The notes beneath the pieces are model-generated. The model did no database searches, was not told the DNA's origin, and saw only the letters and a list, made by a program, of their open reading frames with translations. Of a stretch of DNA of 55,199 nt, positions 36,672 to 49,779 are shown piece after piece; the stretch's first letter is position 1, and each line of letters begins with the position of its first letter. This DNA is from Albugo candida (Eukaryota > Oomycota > Peronosporomycetes > Albuginales > Albuginaceae): assembly GCA_905220665.1 (NCBI GenBank), contig CAJNAR010000050.1, forward strand, positions 1 through 55,199, given 5' to 3'. Made by a program: the position numbers and the translations under genes.

Positions 36672-37140
36672 GACTGCTAGAAAGGGATGGTTCATCAAAA
36701 TACTGAAATCTAAACCTTAGAAAATATGTTGCGTATGACATTCTCGTGGGTTGTTGGATTTTTCGCTAATACGTAAAAAGTCTTGGACTTGAAAGTTTCA
36801 ACAAACCATATGTAGGACTGCATCCTAATAATGTGACGTTTGACTACTATCGAGACTGTCGTGGCATCAATCCCGAATAACCGCCTTGTGTGAGGTACTG
36901 GGCTTGTTGAGTCTATCACACAAGGGATGCGACAAATTCAAGTAAATAGAGAAGGAAAGCGTTCTAGAGTATGCTGAACTGACTGCTAGAAAGGGATGGT
37001 TCATCAAAATACTGAAATCTAAACCTTAGAAAATATGTTGCGTATGACATTCTCGTGGGTTGTTGGATTTTTCGCTAATACGTAAAAAGTCTTGGACTTG
37101 AAAGTTTCAACAAACCATATGTAGGACTGCATCCTAATAA

Positions 37141-37233
37141 TGTCGTGCGACAACTATTGAGACTGTCGTGGCATCAATCCTGTACAACCACCCTGTTAGA
37201 GGGACTGGGCTTGTTTGCTCGATCACTCAAGAG
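37141..37233 (+). repeat. S tail 10
   Basis: Central type (gagatgcaac), followed by the cgataatacg A head and then by the first acaaatttgt core variant at 37548. It lies 3700 bp after S tail 9. Confidence 0.85.
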
Positions 37234-37547
37234 ATGCAACAAATTCAAGTAAATAGAGAAGGAAAGCGTTCTAGAGTATGCTGAACTGACTGCTAGAAAG
37301 GGATGGTTCATCAAAATACTGAAATCTAAACCTTAGAAAATATGTTGCGTATGACATTCTCGTGGGTTGTTGGATTTTTCGATAATACGTAAAAAGTCTT
37401 GGACTTGAAAGTTTCAACAAACCATATGTAGGACTGCATCCTAATAATGTGACGTTTGACTACTATCGAGACTGTCGTGGCATCAATCCCGAATAACCGC
37501 CTTGTGTGAGGTACTGGGCTTGTTTACTCTATCACAAAAGGGATGCG

Positions 37548-37557
37548 ACAAATTTGT
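37548..37557. other. 10-bp palindrome created by a 2-bp core deletion
   Basis: ACAAATTTGT replaces acaaattcaagt in the otherwise invariant core. The palindrome is perfect. It occurs only three times in the window, all between 37.5 and 40.7 kb. Confidence 0.7.
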
Positions 37558-38211
37558 AAATAGAGAAGGAAAGCGTTCTAGAGTATGCTGAACTGACTGC
37601 TAGAAAGGGATGGTTCATCAAAATACTGAAATCTAAACCTTAGAAAATATGTTGCGTATGACATTCTCGTGGGTTGTTGGATTTTTCGCTAATACGTAAA
37701 AAGTCTTGGACTTGAAAGTTTCAACAAACCATATGTAGGACTGCATCCTAATAATGTGACGTTTGACTACTATCGAGACGGTCCTGGCATCAATCTAAAT
37801 AACCGCCTTCTTAAAGCTACTGGGCTTGTTTAGTCCATCACACAAGGGATGCGACAAATTCAAGTAAATAGAGAAGGAAAGCGTTCTAGAATTATGCTGA
37901 ACTGACTGCTAGAAAGGGATGGTTCATCAAAATACTGAAATCTAAACCTAGAAAATATGTTGCGTATGACATTCTCGTGGGTTGTTGGATTTTTCGCTAA
38001 TACGTAAAAAGTCTTGGACTTGAAAGTTTCAACAAACCATATGTAGGACTGCATCCTAATAATGTGACGTTTGACTAATATCGAGACTGTCGTGGCATCA
38101 ATCCCGAATAACCGCCTTGTGTGAGGTACTGGTCTTGTTTACTCTATCACAAAAGGGATGCGACAAATTCAAGTAAATAGAGAAGGAAAGCGTTCTAGAG
38201 TATGCTGAACT

Positions 38212-39441
38212 GACTGCTAGAAAGGGATGGTTCATCAAAATACTGACATCTAAGCTTCGGGGAATATGTTGCGTATTACATTTGCACGCGTTGTAAGTTT
38301 TTTCACTGATACGTGAAAAGTCCCTGAATTGAAAGTTTCAGCTAATCATATGTAGGACCGCAACCTAATAATGTGACGTGTGACTACTATCGGGACGGTC
38401 CTGGAATCAATTTAAATAACCGCCTTCTTAAAGCTACTGGGCTTGTTTAGTCCATCACACAAGGGATGCGACAAATTCAAGTAAATAGAGAAGGAAAGCG
38501 TTCTAGAGTATGCTGAACTGACTGCTAGAAAGGGATGGTTCATCAAAATACTGACATCTAAGCTTCGGGGATATGTTGCGTATTACATTTGCACGCGTTG
38601 TAAGTTTTTTCACTGATACGTGAAAAGTCCTGGAATTGAAAGTTTCAGCTAATCATATGTAGGACTGCAACCTAATAATGTGACGTTTGACTACTATCGA
38701 GACGGTCCTGGCATCAATCTAAATAACCGCCTTCTTAAAGCTACTGGGCTTGTTTAGTCCATCACACAAGGGATGCGACAAATTCAAGTAAATAGAGAAG
38801 GAAAGCGTTCTAGAGTATGCTGAACTGACTGCTAGAAAGGGATGGTTCATCAAAATACTGAAATCTAAACCTTAGAAAATATGTTGCGTATGACATTCTC
38901 GTGGGTTGTTGGATTTTTCGCTAATACGTAAAAGTCTTGGACTTGAAAGTTTCAACAAACCATATGTAGGACTGCATCCTAATAATGTGACGTTTGACTA
39001 CTATCGAGACGGTCGTGGCATCAATCTAAATAACCGCCTTCTTAAAGCTACTGGGCTTGTTTAGTCCATCACACAAGGGATGCGACAAATTCAAGTAAAT
39101 AGAGAAGGAAAGCGTTCTAGAGTATGCTGAACTGACTGCTAGAAAGGGATGGCTCATCAAAATACTGACATCTAAGCTTCGGGGATATGTTGCGTATTAC
39201 ATTTGCACGCGTTGTAAGTTTTTTCACTGATACGTGAAAAGTCCTGGAATTGAAAGTTTCAGCTAATCATATGTAGGACTGCAACCTAATAATGTGACGT
39301 GTGACTACTATCGAGACGGTCCTGGCATCAATCTAAATAACCGCCTTCTTAAAGCTACTGGGCTTGTTTAGTCCATCACACAAGGGATGCGACAAATCCA
39401 AGTAAATAGAGAAGGAAAGCGTTCTAGAATTATGCTGAACT
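38212..39441 (+). repeat. Right-domain four-monomer block, copy 2
   Basis: Same order, 1230 bp, 2771 bp after copy 1. It shares gatggctc with copy 1, and its A head has the four-a form acgtaaaagtc. Confidence 0.8.
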
Positions 39442-39910
39442 GACTGCTAGAAAGGGATGGTTCATCAAAATACTGAAATCTAAACCTTAGAAAATATGTT
39501 GCGTATGACATTCTCGTGGGTTGTTGGATTTTTCGCTAATACGTAAAAAGTCTTGGACTTGAAAGTTTCACCAAACCATATGTAGGACTGCATCCTAATA
39601 ATGTGACGTTTGACTACTATCGAGACTGTCGTGGCATCAATCCCGAATAACCGCCTTGTGTGAGGTACTGGGCTTGTTGAGTCTATCACACAAGGGATGC
39701 GACAAATTCAAGTAAATAGAGAAGGAAAGCGTTCTAGAGTATGCTGAACTGACTGCTAGAAAGGGATGGTTCATCAAAATACTGAAATCTAAACCTTAGA
39801 AAATATGTTGCGTATGACATTCTCGTGGGTTGTTGGATTTTTCGCTAATACGTAAAAAGTCTTGGACTTGAAAGTTTCAACAAACCATATGTAGGACTGC
39901 ATCCTAATAA

Positions 39911-40003
39911 TGTCGTGCGACAACTATTGAGACTGTCGTGGCATCAATCCTGTACAACCACCCTGTTAGAGGGACTGGGCTTGTTTGCTCGATCACTCAA
40001 GAG
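39911..40003 (+). repeat. S tail 11, last complete one
   Basis: Central type (gagatgcaac), 2770 bp after S tail 10 and in the same context. No complete S tail occurs in the remaining 15 kb; only a chimeric half appears at 54436. Confidence 0.85.
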
Positions 40004-40317
40004 ATGCAACAAATTCAAGTAAATAGAGAAGGAAAGCGTTCTAGAGTATGCTGAACTGACTGCTAGAAAGGGATGGTTCATCAAAATACTGAAATCTAAA
40101 CCTTAGAAAATATGTTGCGTATGACATTCTCGTGGGTTGTTGGATTTTTCGATAATACGTAAAAAGTCTTGGACTTGAAAGTTTCAACAAACCGTATGTA
40201 GGACTGCATCCTAATAATGTGACGTGTGACTACTATCGAGACTGTCGTGGCATCAATCCCGAATAACCGCCTTGTGTGAGGTACTGGGCTTGTTTACTCT
40301 ATCACAAAAGGGATGCG

Positions 40318-40327
40318 ACAAATTTGT
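40318..40327. other. 10-bp palindrome, second copy
   Basis: Same core variant as at 37548, 2770 bp downstream, in the matching place of the next HOR unit. Confidence 0.7.
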
Positions 40328-40624
40328 AAATAGAGAAGGAAAGCGTTCTAGAGTATGCTGAACTGACTGCTAGAAAGGGATGGTTCATCAAAATACTGAA
40401 ATCTAAACCTTAGAAAATATGTTGCGTATGACATTCTCGTGGGTTGTTGGATTTTTCGATAATACGTAAAAAGTCTTGGACTTGAAAGTTTCAACAAACC
40501 ATATGTAGGACTGCATCCTAATAATGTGACGTTTGACTACTATCGAGACTGTCGTGGCATCAATCCCGAATAACCGCCTTGTGTGAGGTACTGGGCTTGT
40601 TTACTCTATCACAAAAGGGATGCG

Positions 40625-40634
40625 ACAAATTTGT
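40625..40634. other. 10-bp palindrome, third copy
   Basis: Lies 307 bp after the second copy. The intervening cgataatacg A-P monomer is a single-monomer tandem duplication, the smallest in-register duplication that can be placed with confidence. Confidence 0.7.
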
Positions 40635-41289
40635 AAATAGAGAAGGAAAGCGTTCTAGAGTATGCTGAACTGACTGCTAGAAAGGGATGGTTCATCAAAA
40701 TACTGAAATCTAAACCTTAGAAAATATGTTGCGTATGACATTCTCGTGGGTTGTTGGATTTTTCGCTAATACGTAAAAAGTCTTGGACTTGAAAGTTTCA
40801 ACAAACCATATGTAGGACTGCATCCTAATAATGTGACGTTTGACTACTATCGAGACGGTCCTGGCATCAATCTAAATAACCGCCTTCTTAAAGCTACTGG
40901 GCTTGTTTAGTCCATCACACAAGGGATGCGACAAATTCAAGTAAATAGAGAAGGAAAGCGTTCTAGAATTATGCTGAACTGACTGCTAGAAAGGGATGGT
41001 TCATCAAAATACTGAAATCTAAACCTAAGAAAATATGTTGCGTATGACATTCTCGTGGGTTGTTGGATTTTTCGCTAATACGTAAAAAGTCTTGGACTTG
41101 AAAGTTTCAACAAACCATATGTAGGACTGCATCCTAATAATGTGACGTTTGACTACTATCGAGACTGTCGTGGCATCAATCCCGAATAACCGCCTTGTGT
41201 GAGGTACTGGGCTTGTTTACTCTATCACAAAAGGGATGCGACAAATTCAAGTAAATAGAGAAGGAAAGCGTTCTAGAGTATGCTGAACT

Positions 41290-42519
41290 GACTGCTAGAA
41301 AGGGATGGTTCATCAAAATACTGACATCTAAGCTTCGGGGAATATGTTGCGTATTACATTTGCACGCGTTGTAAGTTTTTTCACTGATACGTGAAAAGTC
41401 CCTGAATTGAAAGTTTCAGCTAATCATATGTAGGACCGCAACCTAATAATGTGACGTGTGACTACTATCGGGACGGTCCTGGAATCAATTTAAATAACCG
41501 CCTTCTTAAAGCTACTGGGCTTGTTTAGTCCATCACACAAGGGATGCGACAAATTCAAGTAAATAGAGAAGGAAAGCGTTCTAGAGTATGCTGAACTGAC
41601 TGCTAGAAAGGGATGGTTCATCAAAATACTGACATCTAAGCTTCGGGGATATGTTGCGTATTACATTTGCACGCGTTGTAAGTTTTTTCACTGATACGTG
41701 AAAAGTCCTGGAATTGAAAGTTTCAGCTAATCATATGTAGGACTGCAACCTAATAATGTGACGTTTGACTACTATCGAGACGGTCCTGGCATCAATCTTA
41801 ATAACCGCCTTCTTAAAGCTACTGGGCTTGTTTAGTCCATCACACAAGGGATGCGACAAATTCAAGTAAATAGAGAAGGAAAGCGTTCTAGAGTATGCTG
41901 AACTGACTGCTAGAAAGGGATGGTTCATCAAAATACTGAAATCTAAACCTTAGAAAATATGTTGCGTATGACATTCTCGTGGGTTGTTGGATTTTTCGCT
42001 AATACGTAAAAAGTCTTGGACTTGAAAGTTTCAACAAACCATATGTAGGACTGCATCCTAATAATGTGACGTTTGACTACTATCGAGACGGTCGTGGCAT
42101 CAATCTAAATAACCGCCTTCTTAAAGCTACTGGGCTTGTTTAGTCCATCACACAAGGGATGCGACAAATTCAAGTAAATAGAGAAGGAAAGCGTTCTAGA
42201 GTATGCTGAACTGACTGCTAGAAAGGGATGGTTCATCAAAATACTGACATCTAAGCTTCGGGGATATGTTGCGTATTACATTTGCACGCGTTGTAAGTTT
42301 TTTCACTGATACGTGAAAAGTCCTGGAATTGAAAGTTTCAGCTAATCATATGTAGGACTGCAACCTAATAATGTGACGTGTGACTACTATCGAGACGGTC
42401 CTGGCATCAATCTAAATAACCGCCTTCTTAAAGCTACTGGGCTTGTTTAGTCCATCACACAAGGGATGCGACAAATTCAAGTAAATAGAGAAGGAAAGCG
42501 TTCTAGAGTATGCTGAACT
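41290..42519 (+). repeat. Right-domain four-monomer block, copy 3
   Basis: Same order, 1230 bp, 3078 bp (ten monomers) after copy 2. It has caatcttaat in the second tail and the usual gatggttc in the fourth core. Confidence 0.8.
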
Positions 42520-43754
42520 GACTGCTAGAAAGGGATGGTTCATCAAAATACTGAAATCTAAACCTTAGAAAATATGTTGCGTATGACATTCTCGTGGGTT
42601 GTTGGATTTTTCGCTAATACGTAAAAAGTCTTGGACTTGAAAGTTTCAACAAACCATATGTAGGACTGCATCCTAATAATGTGACGTGTGACTACTATCG
42701 AGACGGTCCTGGCATCAATCTAAATAACCGCCTTCTTAAAGCTACTGGGCTTGTTTAGTCCATCACACAAGGGATGCGACAAATTCAAGTAAATAGAGAA
42801 GGAAAGCGTTCTAGAGTATGCTGAACTGACTGCTAGAAAGGGATGGTTCATCAAAATACTGAAATCTAAACCTTAGAAAATATGTTGCGTATGACATTCT
42901 CGTGGGTTGTTGGATTTTTCGCTAATACGTAAAAAGTCTTGGACTTGAAAGTTTCAACAAACCATATGTAGGACTGCATCCTAATAATGTGACGTTTGAC
43001 TACTATCGAGACTGTCGTGGCATCAATCCCGAATAACCGCCTTGTGTGAGGTACTGGGCTTGTTTACTCTATCACAAAAGGGATGCGACAAATTCAAGTA
43101 AATAGAGAAGGAAAGCGTTCTAGAGTATGCTGAACTGACTGCTAGAAAGGGATGGTTCATCAAAATACTGAAATCTAAACCTTAGAAAATATGTTGCGTA
43201 TGACATTCTCGTGGGTTGTTGGATTTTTCGCTAATATGTAAAAAGTCTTGGACTTGAAAGTTTCAACAAACCATATGTAGGACTGCATCCTAATAATGTG
43301 ACGTGTGACTACTATCGAGACGGTCCTGGCATCAATCCTAAATAACCGCCTACTTAAAGCTACTGGGCTTGTTTAGTCCATCACACAAGGGATGGGACAA
43401 ATTCAAGTAAATAGAGAAGGAAAGCGTTCTAGAGTATGCTGAACTGACTGCTAGAAAGGGATGGTTCATCAAAATACTGAAATCTAAACCTTAGAAAATA
43501 TGTTGCGTATGACATTCTCGTGGGTTGTTGGATTTTTCGCTAATACGTAAAAAGTCTTGGACTTGAAAGTTTCAACAAACCATATGTAGGACTGCATCCT
43601 AATAATGTGACGTGTGACTACTATCGAGACTGTCGTGGCATCAATCCCGAATAACCGCCTTGTGTGAGGTACTGGGCTTGTTTACTCTATCACAAAAGGG
43701 ATGCGACAAATTCAAGTAAATAGAGAAGGAAAGCGTTCTAGAGTATGCTGAACT

Positions 43755-44984
43755 GACTGCTAGAAAGGGATGGTTCATCAAAATACTGACATCTAAGCTT
43801 CGGGGAATATGTTGCGTATTACATTTGCACGCGTTGTAAGTTTTTTCACTGATACGTGAAAAGTCCCTGAATTGAAAGTTTCAGCTAATCATATGTAGGA
43901 CCGCAACCTAATAATGTGACGTGTGACTACTATCGGGACGGTCCTGGAATCAATTTAAATAACCGCCTTCTTAAAGCTACTGGGCTTGTTTAGTCCATCA
44001 CACAAGGGATGCGACAAATTCAAGTAAATAGAGAAGGAAAGCGTTCTAGAGTATGCTGAACTGACTGCTAGAAAGGGATGGTTCATCAAAATACTGACAT
44101 CTAAGCTTCGGGGATATGTTGCGTATTACATTTGCACGCGTTGTAAGTTTTTTCACTGATACGTGAAAAGTCCTGGAATTGAAAGTTTCAGCTAATCATA
44201 TGTAGGACTGCAACCTAATAATGTGACGTTTGACTACTATCGAGACGGTCCTGGCATCAATCTAAATAACCGCCTTCTTAAAGCTACTGGGCTTGTTTAG
44301 TCCATCACACAAGGGATGCGACAAATTCAAGTAAATAGAGAAGGAAAGCGTTCTAGAGTATGCTGAACTGACTGCTAGAAAGGGATGGTTCATCAAAATA
44401 CTGAAATCTAAACCTTAGAAAATATGTTGCGTATGACATTCTCGTGGGTTGTTGGATTTTTCGCTAATACGTAAAAAGTCTTGGACTTGAAAGTTTCAAC
44501 AAACCATATGTAGGACTGCATCCTAATAATGTGACGTTTGACTACTATCGAGACGGTCCTGGCATCAATCTAAATAACCGCCTTCTTAAAGCTACTGGGC
44601 TTGTTTAGTCCATCACACAAGGGATGCGACAAATTCAAGTAAATAGAGAAGGAAAGCGTTCTAGAGTATGCTGAACTGACTGCTAGAAAGGGATGGTTCA
44701 TCAAAATACTGACATCTAAGCTTCGGGGATATGTTGCGTATTACATTTGCACGCGTTGTAAGTTTTTTCACTGATACGTGAAAAGTCCTGGAATTGAAAG
44801 TTTCAGCTAATCATATGTAGGACTGCAACCTAATAATGTGACGTGTGACTACTATCGAGACGGTCCTGGCATCAATCTAAATAACCGCCTTCTTAAAGCT
44901 ACTGGGCTTGTTTAGTCCATCACACAAGGGATGCGACAAATTCAAGTAAATAGAGAAGGAAAGCGTTCTAGAGTATGCTGAACT
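43755..44984 (+). repeat. Right-domain four-monomer block, copy 4
   Basis: Same order, 1230 bp, 2465 bp (eight monomers) after copy 3. Its third tail reads cggtcctgg instead of cggtcgtgg, so it has begun to drift or was converted by a neighbour. Confidence 0.78.
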
Positions 44985-46216
44985 GACTGCTAGAAAGGGA
45001 TGGTTCATCAAAATACTGAAATCTAAACCTTAGAAAATATGTTGCGTATGACATTCTCGTGGGTTGTTGGATTTTTCGCTAATACGTAAAAAGTCTTGGA
45101 CTTGAAAGTTTCAACAAACCATATGTAGGACTGCATCCTAATAATGTGACGTGTGACTACTATCGAGACGGTCCTGGCATCAATCCTAAATAACCGCCTA
45201 CTTAAAGCTACTGGGCTTGTTTAGTCCATCACACAAGGGATGGGACAAATTCAAGTAAATAGAGAAGGAAAGCGTTCTAGAATTATGCTGAACTGACTGC
45301 TAGAAAGGGATGGTTCATCAAAATACTGAAATCTAAACCTTAGAAAATATGTTGCGTATGACATTCTCGTGGGTTGTTGGATTTTTCGCTACTACGTAAA
45401 AAGTCTTGGACTTGAAAGTTTCAACAAACCATATGTAGGACTGCATCCTAATAATGTGACGTTTGACTAATATCGAGACTGTCGTGGCATCAATCCCGAA
45501 TAACCGCCTTGTGTGAGGTACTGGTCTTGTTTACTCTATCACAAAAGGGATGCGACAAATTCAAGTAAATAGAGAAGGAAAGCGTTCTAGAGTATGCTGA
45601 ACTGACTGCTAGAAAGGGATGGTTCATCAAAATACTGACATCTAAGCTTCGGGGAATATGTTGCGTATTACATTTGCACGCGTTGTAAGTTTTTTCACTG
45701 ATACGTGAAAAGTCCTGGAATTGAAAGTTTCAGCTAATCATATGTCGGACCGCAACCTAATAATGTGACGTGTGACTACTATCGACGGTCCTGGCATCAA
45801 TCTAAATAACCGCCTTCTAAAGCTACTGGGCTTGTTTAGTCCATCACACAAGGGATGCGACAAATTCAAGTAAATAGAGAAGGAAAGCGTTCTAGAGTAT
45901 GCTGAACTGACTGCTAGAAAGGGATGGTTCATCAAAATACTGAAATCTAAACCTTAGAAAATATGTTGCGTATGACATTCTCGTGGGTTGTTGGATTTTT
46001 CGCTAATACGTAAAAAGTCTTGGACTTGAAAGTTTCAACAAACCATATGTAGGACTGCATCCTAATAATGTGACGTTTGACTACTATCGAGACTGTCCTG
46101 GCATCAATCTAAATAACCGCCTTCTTAAAGCTACTGGGCTTGTTTAGTCCATCACACAAGGGATGCGACAAATTCAAGTAAATAGAGAAGGAAAGCGTTC
46201 TAGAGTATGCTGAACT

Positions 46217-46830
46217 GACTGCTAGAAAGGGATGGTTCATCAAAATACTGAAATCTAAACCTTAGAAAATATGTTGCGTATGACATTCTCGTGGGTTGTT
46301 GGATTTTTCGCTAATACGTAAAAAGTCTTGGACTTGAAAGTTTCAACAAACCATATGTAGGACTGCATCCTAATAATGTGACGTTTGACTACTAGCGAGA
46401 CGGTCGTGGCATCAATCTAAATAACCGCCTTCTTAAAGCTACTGGGCTTGTTTAGTCCATCACACAAGGGATGCGACAAATTCAAGTAAATAGAGAAGGA
46501 AAGCGTTCTAGAGTATGCTGAACTGACTGCTAGAAAGGGATGGTTCATCAAAATACTGACATCTAAGCTTCGGGGATATGTTGCGTATTACATTTGCACG
46601 CGTTGTAAGTTTTTTCACTGATACGTGAAAAGTCCTGGTTTGAAAGTTTCAGCTAATCATATGTAGGACTGCAACCTAATAATGTGACGTGTGACTACTA
46701 TCGAGACGGTCCTGGCATCAATCTAAATAACCGCCTTCTTAAAGCTACTGGGCTTGTTTAGTCCATCACACAAGGGATGCGACAAATTCAAGTAAATAGA
46801 GAAGGAAAGCGTTCTAGAGTATGCTGAACT
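46217..46830 (+). repeat. Dimer unit, copy 1
   Basis: An A monomer with a cggtcgtgg tail (private ctagcgag) followed by B-L (private cctggtttgaaag), 614 bp. Confidence 0.65.
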
Positions 46831-47444
46831 GACTGCTAGAAAGGGATGGTTCATCAAAATACTGACATCTAAGCTTCGGGGATATGTTGCGTATTACATT
46901 TGCACGCGTTGTAAGTTTTTTCACTGATACGTGAAAAGTCCTGGAATTGAAAGTTTCAGCTAATCATATGTAGGACTGCATCCTAATAATGTGACGTTTG
47001 ACTACTATCGAGACGGTCGTGGCATCAATCTAAATAACCGCCTTCTTAAAGCTACTGGGCTTGTTTAGTCCATCACACAAGGGATGCGACAAATTCAAGT
47101 AAATAGAGAAGGAAAGCGTTCTAGAGTATGCTGAACTGACTGCTAGAAAGGGATGGTTCATCAAAATACTGACATCTAAGCTTCGGGGATATGTTGCGTA
47201 TTACATTTGCACGCGTTGTAAGTTTTTTCACTGATACGTGAAAAGTCCTGGAATTGAATGTTTCAGCTAATCATATGTAGGACTGCAACCTAATAATGTG
47301 ACGTGTGACTACTATCGAGACGGTCCTGGCATCAATCTAAATAACCGCCTTCTTAAAGCTACTGGGCTTGTTTAGTCCATCACACAAGGGATGCGACAAA
47401 TTCAAGTAAATAGAGAAGGAAAGCGTTCTAGAGTATGCTGAACT
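46831..47444 (+). repeat. Dimer unit, copy 2
   Basis: 614 bp, directly after copy 1. The cggtcgtgg tail and the following B-L match copy 1, but the first head is B with an A-like end (ggactgcatcc). This indicates a duplication followed by head conversion, or a crossover inside the head. The second head has gaatgtttcag. Confidence 0.62.
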
Positions 47445-49779
47445 GACTGCTAGAAAGGGATGGTTCATCAAAATACTGAAATCTAAACCTTAGAAAATAT
47501 GTTGCGTATGACATTCTCGTGGGTTGTTGGATTTTTCGCTAATACGTAAAAAGTCTTGGACTTGAAAGTTTCAACAAACCATATGTAGGACTGCATCCTA
47601 ATATTGTGACGTTTGACTACTATCGAGACTGTCGTGGCATCAATCCCGAATAACCGCCTTGTGTGAGGTACTGGGCTTGTTTACTCTATCACAAAAGGGA
47701 TGCGACAAATTCAAGTAAATAGAGAAGGAAAGCGTTCTAGAGTATGCTGAACTGACTGCTAGAAAGGGATGGTTCATCAAAATACTGACATCTAAGCTTC
47801 GGGGATATGTTGCGTATTACATTTGCACGCGTTGTAAGTTTTTTCACTGATACGTGAAAAGTCCTGGAATTGAAAGTTTCAGCTAATCATATGTAGGACT
47901 GCAACCTAATAATGTGACGTGTGACTACTATCGAGACGGTCCTGGCATCAATCTAAATAACCGCCTTCTTAAAGCTACTGGGCTTGTTTAGTCCATCACA
48001 CAAGGGATGCGACAAATTCAAGTAAATAGAGAAGGAAAGCGTTCTAGAGTATGCTGAACTGACTGCTAGAAAGGGATGGTTCATCAAAATACTGACATCT
48101 AAGCTTCGGGGAATATGTTGCGTATTACATTTGCACGCGTTGTAAGTTTTTTCACTGATACGTGAAAAGTCCTGGAATTGAAAGTTTCAGCTAATCATAT
48201 GTAGGACTGCAACCTAATAATGTGACGTTTGACTACTATCGAGACGGTCCTGGCATCAATCTAAATAACCGCCTTCTTAAAGCTACTGGGCTTGTTTAGT
48301 CCATCACACAAGGGATGCGACAAATTCAAGTAAATAGAGAAGGAAAGCGTTCTAGAGTATGCTGAACTGACTGCTAGAAAGGGATGGTTCATCAAAATAC
48401 TGAAATCTAAACCTTAGAAAATATGTTGCGTATGACATTCTCGTGGGTTGTTGGATTTTTCGCTAATACGTAAAAAGTCTTGGACTTGAAAGTTTCAACA
48501 AACCATATGTAGGACTGCATCCTAATAATGTGACGTTTGACTACTATCGAGACTGTCGTGGCATCAATCCCGAATAACCGCCTTGTGTGAGGTACTGGGC
48601 TTGTTTACTCTATCACAAAAGGGATGCGACAAATTCAAGTAAATAGAGAAGGAAAGCGTTCTAGAGTATGCTGAACTGACTGCTAGAAAGGGATGGTTCA
48701 TCAAAATACTGACATCTAAGCTTCGGGGAATATGTTGCGTATTACATTTGCACGCGTTGTAAGTTTTTTCACTGATACGTGAAAAGTCCTGGAATTGAAA
48801 GTTTCAGCTAATCATATGTAGGACCGCAACCTAATAATGTGACGTGTGACTACTATCGAGACGGTCCTGGCATCAATCTAAATAACCGCCTTCTTAAAGC
48901 TACTGGGCTTGTTTAGTCCATCACACAAGGGATGCGACAAATTCAAGTAAATAGAGAAGGAAAGCGTTCTAGAGTATGCTGAACTGACTGCTAGAAAGGG
49001 ATGGTTCATCAAAATACTGACATCTAAGCTTCGGGGAATATGTTGCGTATTACATTTGCACGCGTTGTAAGTTTTTTCACTGATACGTGAAAAGTCCTGG
49101 AATTGAAAGTTTCAGCTAATCATATGTAGGACTGCAACCTAATAATGTGACGTGTGACTACTATCCAGACGGTCCTGGCATCAATCTCAATAACCGCCTT
49201 CCTAAAGCTACTGGGCTTGTTTAGTCTATCACACAAGGGATGGGACAAATTCAAGTAAATAGAGAAGGAAAGCGTTCTAGAGTATGCTGAACTGACTGCT
49301 AGAAAGGGATGGTTCATCAAAATACTGAAATCTAAACCATAGAAAATATGTTGCGTATGACATTCTCGCGGGTTGTTGGATTTTTCGCTAATACGTAAAA
49401 AGTCTTGGACTTGAAAGTTTCAACAAACCATATGTAGGACTGCAACCTAATAATGTGACGTGTGACTACTATCCAGACGGTCCTGGCATCAATCTAAATA
49501 ACCGCCTTCCTAAAGCTACTGGGCTTGTTTAGTCTATCACACAAGGGATGCGACAAATTCAAGTAAATAGAGAAGGAAAGCGTTCTAGAGTATGCTGAAC
49601 TGACTGCTAGAAAGGGATGGTTCATCAAAATACTGACATCTAAGCTTCGGGGAATATGTTGCGTATTACATTTGCACGCGTTGTAAGTTTTTTCACTGAT
49701 ACGTGAAAAGTCCTGGAATTGAAAGTTTCAGCTAATCATATGTAGGACTGCAACCTAATAATGTGACGTTTGACTACTT

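Larger units (their letters stand above)
33441..37140 (+). repeat. Mixed 12-monomer unit joining central and right domains
   Basis: The order is B-L, A-Q, A-P, B-L (ccgcaacc, cgggacgg), A (gataaaagtcctgg) with L tail, A-P, B (ccctgaattg)-L, B-L, A with cggtcgtgg, B-L, A-P', A-S. It starts like a left-domain unit, passes through an island-like monomer near 34.9 kb and then introduces the four-monomer block of the right domain. Confidence 0.75.
37141..39910 (+). repeat. 9-monomer unit of different composition
   Basis: 2770 bp with the order A-P (cgataatacg), A-L after the acaaatttgt core, A-P, B (ccctgaattg)-L, B-L, A with cggtcgtgg, B-L, A-P', A-S. It equals the central 9-mer in monomer number but not in content, so unit length alone is misleading as a HOR label here. 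Confidence 0.78.
34441..49120 (+). repeat. Right HOR domain
   Basis: About 47 monomers, richer in B heads than the rest of the window. A four-monomer block recurs four times, separated by 5, 6 and 4 variable monomers. B heads here often carry the cggggatatg deletion, and the ttaatttgc subfamily is absent. After about 45 kb the block structure fades into alternating A and B monomers with L tails, including a local dimer duplication at 46217-47444. Complete S tails end at 40 kb. Confidence 0.78.

Noticed and set aside
1348..39689. Dozens of nearly identical 60-70 residue minus-strand open frames, one per A monomer, as a gene family
   Set aside because: They are the same stretch of the satellite read on the reverse strand. 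Their conservation follows from array homogenisation, they overlap in two frames in places, they stop within each monomer, and copies with 1-2 bp indels break them freely. No promoter, splice or polyadenylation context was seen.
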